From: Clostridia bacterium
Lineage (GTDB): Bacteria > Bacillota > Clostridia > Christensenellales > Aristaeellaceae
Direction: 5' to 3'
DNA length: 42,175 bases
Assembly: GCA_017549335.1 (NCBI GenBank)
Contig: JAFYVB010000024.1
Location: 1-42,175, forward strand
Numbering within the stretch: the first letter of the stretch is position 1; every line of letters starts with the position of its first letter. Under the pieces are notes generated by a model. That model had not been told where the DNA came from, searched no databases, and was given only the letters and a program-made list of their open reading frames with translations. A program made the translations under genes and the position numbers. Shown piece by piece: positions 8,280-16,186 of this stretch.

Positions 8280-8308
8280 ATTCTATCACAAAACGGGGGG
8301 ATTGTGAA
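8280..8308 (-). promoter_or_regulatory. promoter of the DUF4317-M20 unit
   Basis: Minus strand TTCACA (8308-8303), 17 bases, TAGAAT (8285-8280). Confidence 0.6.
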
Positions 8309-8331
8309 AGAAAAATGTGAAGATTATCAGA

Positions 8332-9051
8332 TTATATTTCGGCCATCAGCTTGGGGATACGCTTTTCCATCCGCTCTTCAATGTAGGCCTGCAAAAGCGG
8401 CAGCGGCGCGTGTTCGGGGGCGGTTTCGCCCTTGACGCCGGCTTGCAGGGATTCTTCCAGCCACGTCAGTTCCATGGGCTTTAGTACGCTGCTGCGGCGG
8501 ACGTACTCAAGGCAATCGGGGCATACAACGCCGCCTTCCTCAATGTCAAAGAGTGCGCCGCGCTCTGTATCGATGCGCAATCCGCAGTGGACGCAGTGCC
8601 TGAGGCGGGGGCGGTAGCCCAGCGATACGGCAAAGTGCAGCAGAAACGCGCTGAGCACCTGACGCGGAGCATAGTCGTGATAACTCAGATATCCCAGTGC
8701 CCGCGCCAAAAGGAGGAAAGGTTTTTGGGCGTTGTCGCCCGGCTGCACGGCGGCTTCGCATACATTGGCCATGTATGCGGCGCAGGCCAGCTTGTCAAAA
8801 TCCTCCCGCAAAGGATAAAAAGAATCGGTGATCATGCAGTTGACCACAACGCACCTGTCTTTGCCGGAGAACAGCTCGAAGCTTCCCAAGGTGAATACCT
8901 CACTTGCAGGCAGCAGCGGAGATTTGGAGCGCTTGCAGCCTCTTGCCAGTGCATCCACCCGTCCCTGCGGGGTCAGCAAAGTAAGCATGCGGTCGTTTTC
9001 ACGGTAATCCGCATGCCGCAGCACAATGCCTTCTGCAGAGAATGCGCCCAT
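8332..9051 (-). CDS. recO: DNA repair protein RecO
   Basis: 239 residues from ATG 9051 with GGGAG eight bases upstream, inside the end of the preceding permease gene. RecO binds DNA and loads RecA with RecR in recombinational repair. The N-terminal OB-fold motif (AEGIVLRHADYRENDRML then LTPQGRVDALARG) and the four-Cys zinc site C153-x2-C156 ... C177-x2-C180 are present, the latter typical of Gram-positive RecO. It is the last gene of the rqcP-ABC operon; no functional link to the transporter is evident. Confidence 0.93.
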   Translation of the reverse strand: MGAFSAEGIVLRHADYRENDRMLTLLTPQGRVDALARGCKRSKSPLLPASEVFTLGSFELFSGKDRCVVVNCMITDSFYPLREDFDKLACAAYMANVCEAAVQPGDNAQKPFLLLARALGYLSYHDYAPRQVLSAFLLHFAVSLGYRPRLRHCVHCGLRIDTERGALFDIEEGGVVCPDCLEYVRRSSVLKPMELTWLEESLQAGVKGETAPEHAPLPLLQAYIEERMEKRIPKLMAEI

Positions 9052-9055
9052 TTGA

Positions 9056-9853
9056 TCAGCTCCCGGTAGAACGATAGTGTTTAAGTCCCTGGTAGAAAAG
9101 AAGCACCATGATAAACAGGAAAGCAAAGCCCGAAAGCGGCGCCAGGAATGCAACGGCAAGACCTGTATTCCACAGGGGCTTTCCGAGAATGTAGGCGGCA
9201 GGGATGTGGGTGGTGAGCGCAAAGGGCGCTACCACGCTGAAGAGCAGCCGAAGCCAGTCAGGGTAAATATCGATGGGATACTGACAGGTACTGCGTCCGC
9301 CGTAGGTGAGTACATTGATCATTTCGATGCTTTTGACGGAGAAAAAGCACAGCGTGGCTTCGATCATGAACAGTCCCAGCACCAGCGCGCTGCCGCCGAT
9401 GATCGACCAGATCAGTAAAAGCACCTTGACAAAATCAAGGGATACCTTGGCCTCCATGCAGCCCATTGCAAGCGATGCAAGACCCACGAGAATGGCGCCC
9501 AGCCGGCGTGGATCGGCCTGTGAGCACAAAACCTGAAACAGTACATTCCTTGGACGGATCAGCATGGTATCCAGACTGCCCTTTTCGATCAGCGGCGAAA
9601 AGTGCGTGATTCCGCGCCCAAAAGTTTCGGTGATGTAGAAAGACGTGATGATCACGCCGAAGAAAAACAGGATCTCGCCGCCGCTCCACTGCCCGAGGTT
9701 TGTGAAGCGGTTGATCAGGAAGATCACCGCCAGCAGTTCCGTGCCCATCATGATCAGCTGGGTTACGGTCTGCATGAAGAAAGACAGGCGGTACTGCCAC
9801 TGCGAGCGCATCAGCATGCGGCAGGATTTGAGGTAGAGCTTGATCGGATCCAT
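9056..9853 (-). CDS. ABC-2 family permease (DUF990 type), second subunit
   Basis: 265 residues, six likely membrane helices and no ATPase motif. The family (PF06182-like) provides one half of a heterodimeric membrane channel. Features include the N-terminal amphipathic KLYLKSCRMLMRSQWQYR, a GGEILFFFG helix, GSLDTMLIRPRN, and a C-terminal QGLKHYRS. The preceding permease ends two bases upstream of its start, so they are cotranslated. Substrate unknown. Confidence 0.88.
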   Translation of the reverse strand: MDPIKLYLKSCRMLMRSQWQYRLSFFMQTVTQLIMMGTELLAVIFLINRFTNLGQWSGGEILFFFGVIITSFYITETFGRGITHFSPLIEKGSLDTMLIRPRNVLFQVLCSQADPRRLGAILVGLASLAMGCMEAKVSLDFVKVLLLIWSIIGGSALVLGLFMIEATLCFFSVKSIEMINVLTYGGRSTCQYPIDIYPDWLRLLFSVVAPFALTTHIPAAYILGKPLWNTGLAVAFLAPLSGFAFLFIMVLLFYQGLKHYRSTGS

Positions 9854-9855
9854 AC

Positions 9856-10647
9856 TCAGCCTCCCTGCACGATGACGCGCTTCAAATTGCGCGACCAGAT
9901 ATATCTGCCCATAAGGATCAGCGCAACTGTCCAGGCAAGCTGGAGGAGAAGCTGGGCAGGCACGTCGGAAAACGCGAATTCACCGGTATACAGGCGAATG
10001 GGCGTATCGATGATCTGCGCGAAAGGGTTGAATGCATTGAACCGCTGCCATGAATCGGGGAACATATTCAGCGGAATGATATTGCCCGCCAGAAAGATCC
10101 TTACAAGCCCGAGAGCGGCGGTGATGCCGCGGTTGTCCAGCGTGCGAATACTCAGCCCGCTGCTGATCGCTTCAAGCGCTGCAACAACGATAAAGCCAAG
10201 GGACAGCGATACAAGGCATAAAAGCAGATGGGCAAAACTATGAGGCAGTGAAAGTCCGATGCCCTTGGGGAGCAGCAGCGCAAAGACCAGCATGGGCGCG
10301 GCACGCAGCGCGCAGCCCATCACTTTTTGCGCAAGCGCACGGGAAAACCAATACCAGTACTGATCCACGGGCCGCACCAGCTGATAGACGATATCGCCCT
10401 TGAGGATGATTGCGTTAAGCTCCATATCGTTTGATACCAGCATACGGAAGCATGCCTGTTGGAACCATACGTAGGTGGCGGTGGCGGCGATGACCTCGGC
10501 TGTCTGCGTGGGCATCTGGATGGTGCGATAGAGATAAATGAGAATCAGCCCGAAAAACATCTGGCAGATGACGCCGCCGATGGCTGCGGCCCGGTACTGC
10601 GTTTCCAGTTTCAGGCGCATCAGAAAGGTGCTTAAATACACTCTCAT
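9856..10647 (-). CDS. ABC-2 family permease (DUF990 type), first subunit
   Basis: 263 residues with about six hydrophobic segments. The GDIVYQLVRPVDQYWYWF motif matches the RP-containing coupling helix that its partner also carries (DTMLIRPRN), supporting a heterodimer. Its start overlaps the ATPase stop by four bases. Together with the ATPase it forms an exporter of unknown substrate. Confidence 0.88.
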   Translation of the reverse strand: MRVYLSTFLMRLKLETQYRAAAIGGVICQMFFGLILIYLYRTIQMPTQTAEVIAATATYVWFQQACFRMLVSNDMELNAIILKGDIVYQLVRPVDQYWYWFSRALAQKVMGCALRAAPMLVFALLLPKGIGLSLPHSFAHLLLCLVSLSLGFIVVAALEAISSGLSIRTLDNRGITAALGLVRIFLAGNIIPLNMFPDSWQRFNAFNPFAQIIDTPIRLYTGEFAFSDVPAQLLLQLAWTVALILMGRYIWSRNLKRVIVQGG

Positions 10648-11606
10648 AGCGCCATCTCCCTGTACATATCGGCGATCATGTGATCAATGTTGCGTTCGTG
10701 CAGCGTCATTTCGGCGATGGCGCCGCCCGATTGCAAAAGCGCAAGCATCCGGTCGGTGGGCAGTTCCTTGGGGGGATAGGTGATGACGTACACTTCGCCT
10801 TCCTGCGCTGTGTGCGTACATTGGGGAAGGGCAGGAAGTGCGCCGCCTGAGTGATAGCGCACGCGCACGGTTCGCAGCGTATCATATTTGTACAAAAGGT
10901 TTTGCAGGCTGCCGTCAAACAAAAGCTTGCCGCGGCCCAATACCATCACCCGCGAACACAGGGCGGAAATATCTTCCATATCATGGGTGGTGAGCATGAC
11001 GGTGGTGCCGTGGGCTTTGTTTTCCTGCAAGAGGAATTCTCGAAGCTTCAATTTGCTGACAGCATCAAGCCCGATGGTAGGTTCATCCAGGAACAAAAGC
11101 TCAGGGCTGTGCAGCAGGCTGCCGCCAAGCTCAGCGCGCATGCGCATGCCAAGGCTCAACTGACGCAGAGGCGTATGCAGAAAATCGCCCAGCGAAAGCG
11201 CTTCGGTCAGTTCCTCAAGACGCTTTTTATACTGATTTTCGGGCAGGCGGTAAATATCCCGCAGCAGCCGGTAACTGTCGATCACCGGCACGTCCCACCA
11301 TAGCTGGGAACGCTGACCGAACACGACGCCGATATGCTTTGCGTGTTCCTTGCGATTCTTCCAAGGGGTGACGCCGCCCACGGTTGCTTCGCCTTCGCTG
11401 GCTGTTAAAATGCCGCAAAGCAGCTTAACCGTGGTGGATTTGCCCGCGCCGTTGGGGCCGATATAGCCCACCAGCTCGCCCTTCTCAATCTCGAAAGAAA
11501 CGTGATCGAGGGCATGGACAACGCTTTTTTCGCGCAGCAGCTTACCGTCCTTCTTTTTGCGGACGGTGAACTCTTTGGTGAGGTTATTCACTTGTATGTA
11601 CGCCAT
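10644..11606 (-). CDS. ABC transporter ATP-binding protein
   Basis: 320 residues from ATG 11606 (GGAG seven bases upstream, within the end of rqcP). Walker A GPNGAGKST at residues 50-58, signature LSLGMRMRAE, Walker B LLFLDEPTIGLD and the H-loop LTTHD are intact. The long N-terminal insertion TVRKKKDGKLLREK and the C-terminal regulatory tail are typical of NatA-like subunits paired with DUF990 permeases. A truncated second copy of the first 22 codons lies at 13122-13223. Confidence 0.93.
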   Translation of the reverse strand: MAYIQVNNLTKEFTVRKKKDGKLLREKSVVHALDHVSFEIEKGELVGYIGPNGAGKSTTVKLLCGILTASEGEATVGGVTPWKNRKEHAKHIGVVFGQRSQLWWDVPVIDSYRLLRDIYRLPENQYKKRLEELTEALSLGDFLHTPLRQLSLGMRMRAELGGSLLHSPELLFLDEPTIGLDAVSKLKLREFLLQENKAHGTTVMLTTHDMEDISALCSRVMVLGRGKLLFDGSLQNLLYKYDTLRTVRVRYHSGGALPALPQCTHTAQEGEVYVITYPPKELPTDRMLALLQSGGAIAEMTLHERNIDHMIADMYREMAL

Positions 11607-11608
11607 GC

Positions 11609-11881
11609 TCAGCTCCTTGTCCGGAGGATTTCCTCGTCCTCCTCGAGCACTCTGTACATTTCGGCGGCGTTTTCCTTGCGTACCACTTCGCGTACGTCGG
11701 TGATCTGATACCGTCCCACCCGCGCGCCAAAGCGGATCTCCAGCACGTCGCCGGCTTTCACCTCGGCTCCGGGCTTGCAGACCTTTCCGTTGATGGATAC
11801 GCGGCCGCCGTCGCACGCTTCCTTGGCGACTGTACGGCGCTTGATGATGCGCGATACTTTAAGAAACTTGTCAAGACGCAT
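11609..11881 (-). CDS. rqcP: RqcP, S4-domain ribosome quality control factor (copy A)
   Basis: 90 residues, essentially one S4 RNA-binding domain (MRLDKFLKVSRIIKRRTVAK, then GRVSINGKV and VKAGDVLEIRFG) with a short acidic tail. RqcP (formerly YabO) binds the stalled large subunit with RqcH to support C-terminal alanine tailing. It is the first gene of the ABC-recO operon. A second copy at 13226-13498 differs by eight bases in the coding region and one residue (Ala to Ser after RFG). The partner RqcH is encoded at 35707-37452. Confidence 0.92.
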   Translation of the reverse strand: MRLDKFLKVSRIIKRRTVAKEACDGGRVSINGKVCKPGAEVKAGDVLEIRFGARVGRYQITDVREVVRKENAAEMYRVLEEDEEILRTRS

Positions 11882-11950
11882 GTTTTTTCTCCTTTTGGTA
11901 TTGTTTGTAACGGCCCGGAGGGAGAATAAAACGGTTTAAGAGGGAACAAT

Positions 11951-11979
11951 ATTGTATTAAATAAGTCGGGATTTGTCAA
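11951..11979 (-). promoter_or_regulatory. promoter of rqcP copy A / ABC / recO operon
   Basis: Minus strand TTGACA (11979-11974), 17 bases, TACAAT (11956-11951). The same elements and spacing occur at copy B, but the spacer sequence between them has diverged. Confidence 0.85.
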
Positions 11980-12235
11980 GGAAAAGGGCGGTTTCCGAGC
12001 AGATAACAGGATAGAACGCAAGGATGAGACCGCGAAGGGGAAGGGCTGACCGATTCATCCTCTGCTGGGGGCATACCAATTCCGGCGAAGCAGCTGTTTT
12101 CAGCTTCATGCACTCACGGCGTATCCACTGGCTGGTAGCTATCTTTTTCGCTTTATCCTCACATTGCACTGCCAGGTCAAACAGGTCTTTCAGCGTTTCG
12201 TCCGTCTGCGACAGACGCTTGATTTTTTCTGTCAT
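11957..12235 (-). CDS. small hypothetical protein (92 residues), doubtful
   Basis: Opens with ATG 12235 eight bases after AAGGAGG, in the AT-rich insertion. The N-terminal half (MTEKIKRLSQTDETLKDLF, then AVQCEDKAKKIATSQWIRRE) looks like a helical bacterial protein; the last 25 or so residues are read through the upstream region and promoter of rqcP copy A and are hydrophobic, so the original C-terminus may have been replaced when the segment was joined here. It lies just downstream of the LRR terminator, and no family is recognised. It could be a truncated remnant. Confidence 0.4.
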   Translation of the reverse strand: MTEKIKRLSQTDETLKDLFDLAVQCEDKAKKIATSQWIRRECMKLKTAASPELVCPQQRMNRSALPLRGLILAFYPVICSETALFLDKSRLI

Positions 12236-12253
12236 GTTCATTTCCTCCTTGAA

Positions 12254-12288
12254 ATAAAAAGACGGCGTACTCATAATGAGTAGCCGTC
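12254..12288 (-). terminator. terminator of the LRR gene
   Basis: GACGGC plus TACTCA (12261-12273) pair with TGAGTA plus GCCGTC (12277-12288) with one bulged base; on the minus strand the stem is followed by TTTTTATTT. Confidence 0.85.
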
Positions 12289-12323
12289 AATGCGGATTGG
12301 GCAGCCTTTATGCTGATTATATT

Positions 12324-13106
12324 TTACTCGATGGGCAAACCTTTCATACCCAAAGTGTCTAATTTAAGATTCCAGATGCTATCAGGAAGTTCTTTTATCT
12401 TAGTATTGCTAATATCAAGGGTGCGCAAGTCTGAAAGATTACCTATTGATTCAGGAAGTGCTTCTATTTCAGTATTGCTAATATCAATGTAGTTCAAGTT
12501 TGAAAGATTACCTATTGATTCGGGAAGTGAATCGATATTTGTCCAATTAATAATCAGTGTTTCCAATTTTACCAAATTACCAAGTGAATCAGATAACGAA
12601 GTTATATTCCAGCCGCATACTTTTAGATAAACCAATTGTGTTAGTGTGTAAAATTCTTCAGGAAATTCTGTTCCTATATATATGTTCGTATTGTTCAGCG
12701 TGAAGCTCCTCAAATTTCTTAAATATCCAATACCGGTTAAGTCAGCAATAGAACCGTAATCGGTTTTATACATTATACTAAAACTGCTAATTTCATCCAA
12801 TTCAGCTTGCGTTACTGTTTGTTCGATGCTTATTTTTCCAGTCTTTTCACGGATGAATTTTGCAAAGGCAATATCCGGGAATAGGTCTTTGATTTTTCCC
12901 AAACTCCCATCATGAGTACTATCAGTCAATTCATTAGTGCGAATCTTTTGACCCAATGCTGTATTAACGGCATTAAGTTTAACGATCATTTCATCACGTA
13001 TTTGTTTTAACTCGTCAATGGAAAGAGTCTCGTATTCCTCTGCAAATGCAAAGGAAGTAGAAACGATGAGGAGTAGTGCCGTTATCAGAGCAACGATTGT
13101 CTTCAT
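12324..13106 (-). CDS. secreted leucine-rich-repeat protein
   Basis: 260 residues, start at 13106 with AAGGAAGG upstream. A signal peptide with an AFA-EE cleavage site is followed by a helical region (about 25-60) and four to five 23-residue LRR units (pattern SIGNLSNLNYIDISNTEIEA then LPE) to the end. Such proteins bind other proteins at the cell surface; the ligand is unknown. It has no anchor. Composition is much more AT-rich than the flanking rqcP and ABC genes, suggesting acquisition. It lies downstream of rqcP copy B and the ABC remnant with no promoter seen between, so it is probably expressed from the copy B promoter. Confidence 0.85.
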   Translation of the reverse strand: MKTIVALITALLLIVSTSFAFAEEYETLSIDELKQIRDEMIVKLNAVNTALGQKIRTNELTDSTHDGSLGKIKDLFPDIAFAKFIREKTGKISIEQTVTQAELDEISSFSIMYKTDYGSIADLTGIGYLRNLRSFTLNNTNIYIGTEFPEEFYTLTQLVYLKVCGWNITSLSDSLGNLVKLETLIINWTNIDSLPESIGNLSNLNYIDISNTEIEALPESIGNLSDLRTLDISNTKIKELPDSIWNLKLDTLGMKGLPIE

Positions 13107-13121
13107 GATACAATACCTTCC

Positions 13122-13223
13122 TTACTTACCAATGTTCCTCAGACGGAACTTATATTCTTTACCGTCCTTCTTTTTGCGGACGGTGAACTCCTTTACGAGG
13201 TTATTCACTTGTATGTACGCCAT
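13122..13223 (-). pseudogene. truncated duplicate of the ABC ATPase gene start
   Basis: 33 codons starting MAYIQVNNLVKEFTVRKKKD, matching residues 1-22 of the ATPase at 10644-11606 except one residue, then diverging into 11 unrelated residues and a TAA. It overlaps the end of rqcP copy B as the intact gene does with copy A, and its end lies 15 bases before the LRR start codon. It marks the left edge of the duplication. Confidence 0.85.
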
Positions 13224-13225
13224 GC

Positions 13226-13498
13226 TCAGCTCCTTGTCCGGAGGATTTCCTCGTCCTCCTCGAGCACTCTGTACATTTCGGCAGCGTTTTCCTTGCGTAC
13301 CACTTCACGCACGTCGGTGATCTGATACCGTCCCACCCGCGAGCCAAAGCGGATCTCCAGCACGTCGCCGGCTTTCACCTCGGCTCCGGGCTTGCAGACC
13401 TTACCGTTGATGGATACGCGACCGCCGTCGCAGGCTTCCTTGGCGACTGTACGGCGCTTGATGATGCGCGATACTTTGAGAAACTTGTCAAGACGCAT
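13226..13498 (-). CDS. rqcP: RqcP, S4-domain ribosome quality control factor (copy B)
   Basis: 90 residues, identical to copy A except Ala to Ser in IRFGSRVG. The eight nucleotide differences between copies are nearly all silent, so both have been under selection or the duplication is young. It has its own complete promoter (13568-13596) and ribosome-binding site. Downstream are the ABC remnant and the LRR gene rather than the transporter. Confidence 0.9.
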   Translation of the reverse strand: MRLDKFLKVSRIIKRRTVAKEACDGGRVSINGKVCKPGAEVKAGDVLEIRFGSRVGRYQITDVREVVRKENAAEMYRVLEEDEEILRTRS

Positions 13499-13567
13499 GT
13501 TTTTTCTCCTTTTGGTATTGCTTGTAACGGCCCGGAGGGAGAATAAAACGGTTTAAGAGGGAACAAT

Positions 13568-13596
13568 ATTGTATTAAAAAAGCGTAGTTTTGTCAA
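13568..13596 (-). promoter_or_regulatory. promoter of rqcP copy B
   Basis: Minus strand TTGACA (13596-13591), 17 bases, TACAAT (13573-13568). -35, -10 and spacing equal copy A, spacer bases differ. The rest of 13597-13740 shows nothing recognisable. Confidence 0.85.
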
Positions 13597-13747
13597 GAAA
13601 AAGCGCTCTTTCTGACCGGATAATCAGGCAAAGCAGATGCCGTTGTGAGTTTATATGGGGAATGCATATCGCCGCCCTCTGCTTATGTTTAAGCAAGAAT
13701 ATAAGCCCCTGCAAACGCTTTGGGGATAAAACAATTTGTGATAGGAG

Positions 13748-13777
13748 AAAAAGAAAAAGCCCGTGGAAACACAGGCT
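13748..13777 (-). terminator. terminator of the PDZ-SH3-Ig-zinc-ribbon gene
   Basis: AGCC-C-GTG pairs with CAC-A-GGCT across a GAAA loop (13758-13777); on the minus strand it is followed by TTTTTCTTTTT. Confidence 0.75.
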
Positions 13778-13792
13778 GTGAGATTATAGAGA

Positions 13793-15844
13793 TTAGGGAG
13801 TTTTCAGTGTAACAGTCTTTGTAGTGATACTATTACCGCGCACATCGGTAATGACGCAGTATACCTGACGCCCGGAGTTTTCTTTTGTCATCCTGCAAGA
13901 GTAAGTACTACCGGTTACAGAAGATTTACCAAACTTCGTAGAAGACGGATTTTTCACATACCAAGTGTAAGTCAAGTTATTTCCTGTAGCTTCTACAGTT
14001 GTTTCTACAACTTCCCCAACTTTGGCAGTAGCGTTTGTGGGCTGCTTGATGATTTTAAGGTCTATTTTACACTTGCTGCAGTATTTTGTGATCTTTCCTT
14101 TTCCGTTGCAGTCGGAACAATTAATTGTATACGTTTTCAAGCCTTTACACGTACCGCAGATAAAGTATCCGTAACCGTCGCAACTGCTGCAGGCTCTATA
14201 GCCGCTTTGTTTACAGGCGTTACATTTTTGGTATACCCCCGCGCCATTACAGCGCCAACAAGTGTCACGCCCGATTTTTCCTGTGCCGTCGCAGTAGAAA
14301 CATTGGAGTCTGCCTTTGCCACTACAGGTCCAGCAACGTACGTATCCCTTTGCAGAACAACTTCTGCAATCGCGTTTGCCGTATTTATCACACATACCGC
14401 AGGTTCTGTCTTTTTTACCGTCACCGCCGCAAGTGCTGCACTTGCTTGTGATTTTACCATCTCCGCCGCATTTTGCGCATGGTGTTGGCTTGGGAGTGGC
14501 TGTCGGTTTTTTTGCTGTGGCCTTAGGCGTAGGCGTTGTCAGTTTTTTATCAACAACAGGAGTGTTGCTAACGTTATTGTTGGTTACGGGTACGGTTTCC
14601 TTTGCTTCCTGACCGGTGATGCTCAATGTGACGGTATCGGTAAGAGCTTTGTTTCCGTTTGCATCGGTAATAAGACAATATACCTTGCGGCCGGAGTTTT
14701 CTTCGGTCAGCCTAAAAGAATACGTGCTGCCGGTGACGGAGGACTTGCTAAACTTTGCAGAAGAGGAATTCTTAATGTACCAAGTATAGGTCAAATCCTT
14801 ACCGGTTGCTTCAACGGTGGTTTTTACAACCTCGCCTGCTTTCGCTGTGGCATTGACCGGCTGTTTGTTAATTTTTATTTTGGACGATGTTGTATCTAAA
14901 CCAAGCTTCGGTATATTTACGTATTCGATTTGAAGCTGCTTCTTTGAATCAACTACTGCATTGGCGAAACCGATGGAAGGATAGGGTGTGAATTCTTCGT
15001 TGTCATAACTGTACCAATAATAATCATATATTTGTAACTGATTCATATTTCGGAAAATATAGTTTAACATTTTTGCCGCTTTCGCTGAAGAAAGGTTCCA
15101 CCAGGCATTTTTTGAATGATGACTACGTATCTGTATCGTATACTCGTTCGACTTTTCCGCTATAACGCAATTGTCAAGGAATCCAATCAAATAACTATCA
15201 AAATTCTTTCCCGTCATAGCGTTCAATTTGTTAATGCTCGTCTGAGCAGAAGTGACAGCGATGGGATCTAAAATACACGTGTCTACATATCCTTTTTTCC
15301 CTTTATATGATACGTATGCAAAATTGTTGTTTGACGTACTATACCTGATAAATTGTACAGTAGCACCATCTGGAATGGAACAGAGTATTTTTCCGCTTCC
15401 GTCGCGAAGTGTTGCAGAGGATTCGTTGTAACTGTCTACTTTTGCATTCATAACCGGTTCGTATTTATATTCATCCCATACAACAATTATTTTCAGGATA
15501 TCCCAAGAGGCGACACTTGTTACTTTATAGTCGGAATTTACAGAAAGCTTTGCACGGGCAACAACAAGTTCGGTTTCCAATCCTTTAACTGCTGTTTTCT
15601 TAATTTCATTCAAGACAGTATAAGAAGCTTTCTTCCCATTGATTGAAAGAATAATGTCATTTACTTTTAGACCTGCTTTTTCGGCAGGTGAAGACGGATC
15701 TATCTCGCACACATATAGCCCCTCAGGCAATTTGGAATAAAGCTGATCCGAAACCCCGATTCCGATGGAGACGGGGGCAGCTGCCAATCCGGTGGATACC
15801 AAAGCAGTGAAAAGAAGAATGACTACTAAAACGAGCTTTTTCAT
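13793..15844 (-). CDS. secreted multidomain protein: PDZ, SH3-like, Ig-like, 12 x CxxC zinc ribbon, Ig-like
   Basis: 683 residues. Residues 1-22 are a signal peptide; 25-95 a PDZ domain (GIGVSDQLY, then SPAEKAGLKVNDIILSINGK); about 130-195 an SH3-like barrel (AKVDSYNESSATLRDGSG then GKKGYVDTCILD); 320-412 an Ig-like domain; 415-455 a TP/K-rich linker; 456-592 a cysteine-rich region with twelve CxxC motifs, many as CxxCxGxG like the zinc-binding region of DnaJ; 595-683 a second Ig-like domain very similar to the first. DnaJ-type zinc ribbons normally act in the cytoplasm on unfolded proteins, so one behind a signal peptide is unusual. No LPxTG or membrane anchor. Overall function unknown; a cell-surface folding or redox role is only a guess. 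Gene is AT-richer than its neighbours. Confidence 0.88.
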   Translation of the reverse strand: MKKLVLVVILLFTALVSTGLAAAPVSIGIGVSDQLYSKLPEGLYVCEIDPSSPAEKAGLKVNDIILSINGKKASYTVLNEIKKTAVKGLETELVVARAKLSVNSDYKVTSVASWDILKIIVVWDEYKYEPVMNAKVDSYNESSATLRDGSGKILCSIPDGATVQFIRYSTSNNNFAYVSYKGKKGYVDTCILDPIAVTSAQTSINKLNAMTGKNFDSYLIGFLDNCVIAEKSNEYTIQIRSHHSKNAWWNLSSAKAAKMLNYIFRNMNQLQIYDYYWYSYDNEEFTPYPSIGFANAVVDSKKQLQIEYVNIPKLGLDTTSSKIKINKQPVNATAKAGEVVKTTVEATGKDLTYTWYIKNSSSAKFSKSSVTGSTYSFRLTEENSGRKVYCLITDANGNKALTDTVTLSITGQEAKETVPVTNNNVSNTPVVDKKLTTPTPKATAKKPTATPKPTPCAKCGGDGKITSKCSTCGGDGKKDRTCGMCDKYGKRDCRSCSAKGYVRCWTCSGKGRLQCFYCDGTGKIGRDTCWRCNGAGVYQKCNACKQSGYRACSSCDGYGYFICGTCKGLKTYTINCSDCNGKGKITKYCSKCKIDLKIIKQPTNATAKVGEVVETTVEATGNNLTYTWYVKNPSSTKFGKSSVTGSTYSCRMTKENSGRQVYCVITDVRGNSITTKTVTLKTP

Positions 15845-15906
15845 TATTATAGGCTCCTTTCATATAGCAGCAGAAATATATGGAAAGAACTGGGATAACT
15901 AATACC

Positions 15907-15935
15907 AATTTAGCATATAATTGCGGCAGCGTCAA
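15907..15935 (-). promoter_or_regulatory. promoter of the zinc-ribbon protein gene
   Basis: Minus strand TTGACG (15935-15930), 17 bases, TAAATT (15912-15907); AAAGGAG precedes the start at 15844. The middle of this 342-base divergent gap (about 15936-16119) holds no gene or strong hairpin that I can see. Confidence 0.55.
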
Positions 15936-16119
15936 CATAACAATGTAACTTTTTCTTTGGCATTATCTATCAAAAAATAGTATAGCGCAACATCTCATTT
16001 TTATCAACGAAAAGCCCCGTATCTCTACAGAACTTGCATACAAAGATAGTTCATGCCTGCACCGCAGCCAATCGTGGCATTTGCACCAACGGGAGGGTAA
16101 AGAAAAGCCGGGATTGTGC

Positions 16120-16149
16120 TTGACGGAAAAGCGGTCCTCGGGGTACAAT
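16120..16149 (+). promoter_or_regulatory. promoter of the CARF-nuclease gene
   Basis: TTGACG (16120-16125), 18 bases, TACAAT (16144-16149), with GGAGAAG before the ATG at 16187. Confidence 0.7.
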
Positions 16150-16186
16150 ACAGGCAAATGATTCTGTCTGATGGAGAAGATGATAG

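Larger units (their letters stand above)
13159..13630. repeat. duplicated rqcP segment, copy B (copy A at 11542-12012)
   Basis: A direct repeat of about 470 bp with its partner at 11542-12012. It contains the first 22 codons of the ABC gene, all of rqcP, its leader and its promoter. Similarity is near-complete across rqcP and the leader, then decays upstream of the -10 element while the -35 is kept. The repeat brackets the LRR insertion. Confidence 0.85.
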
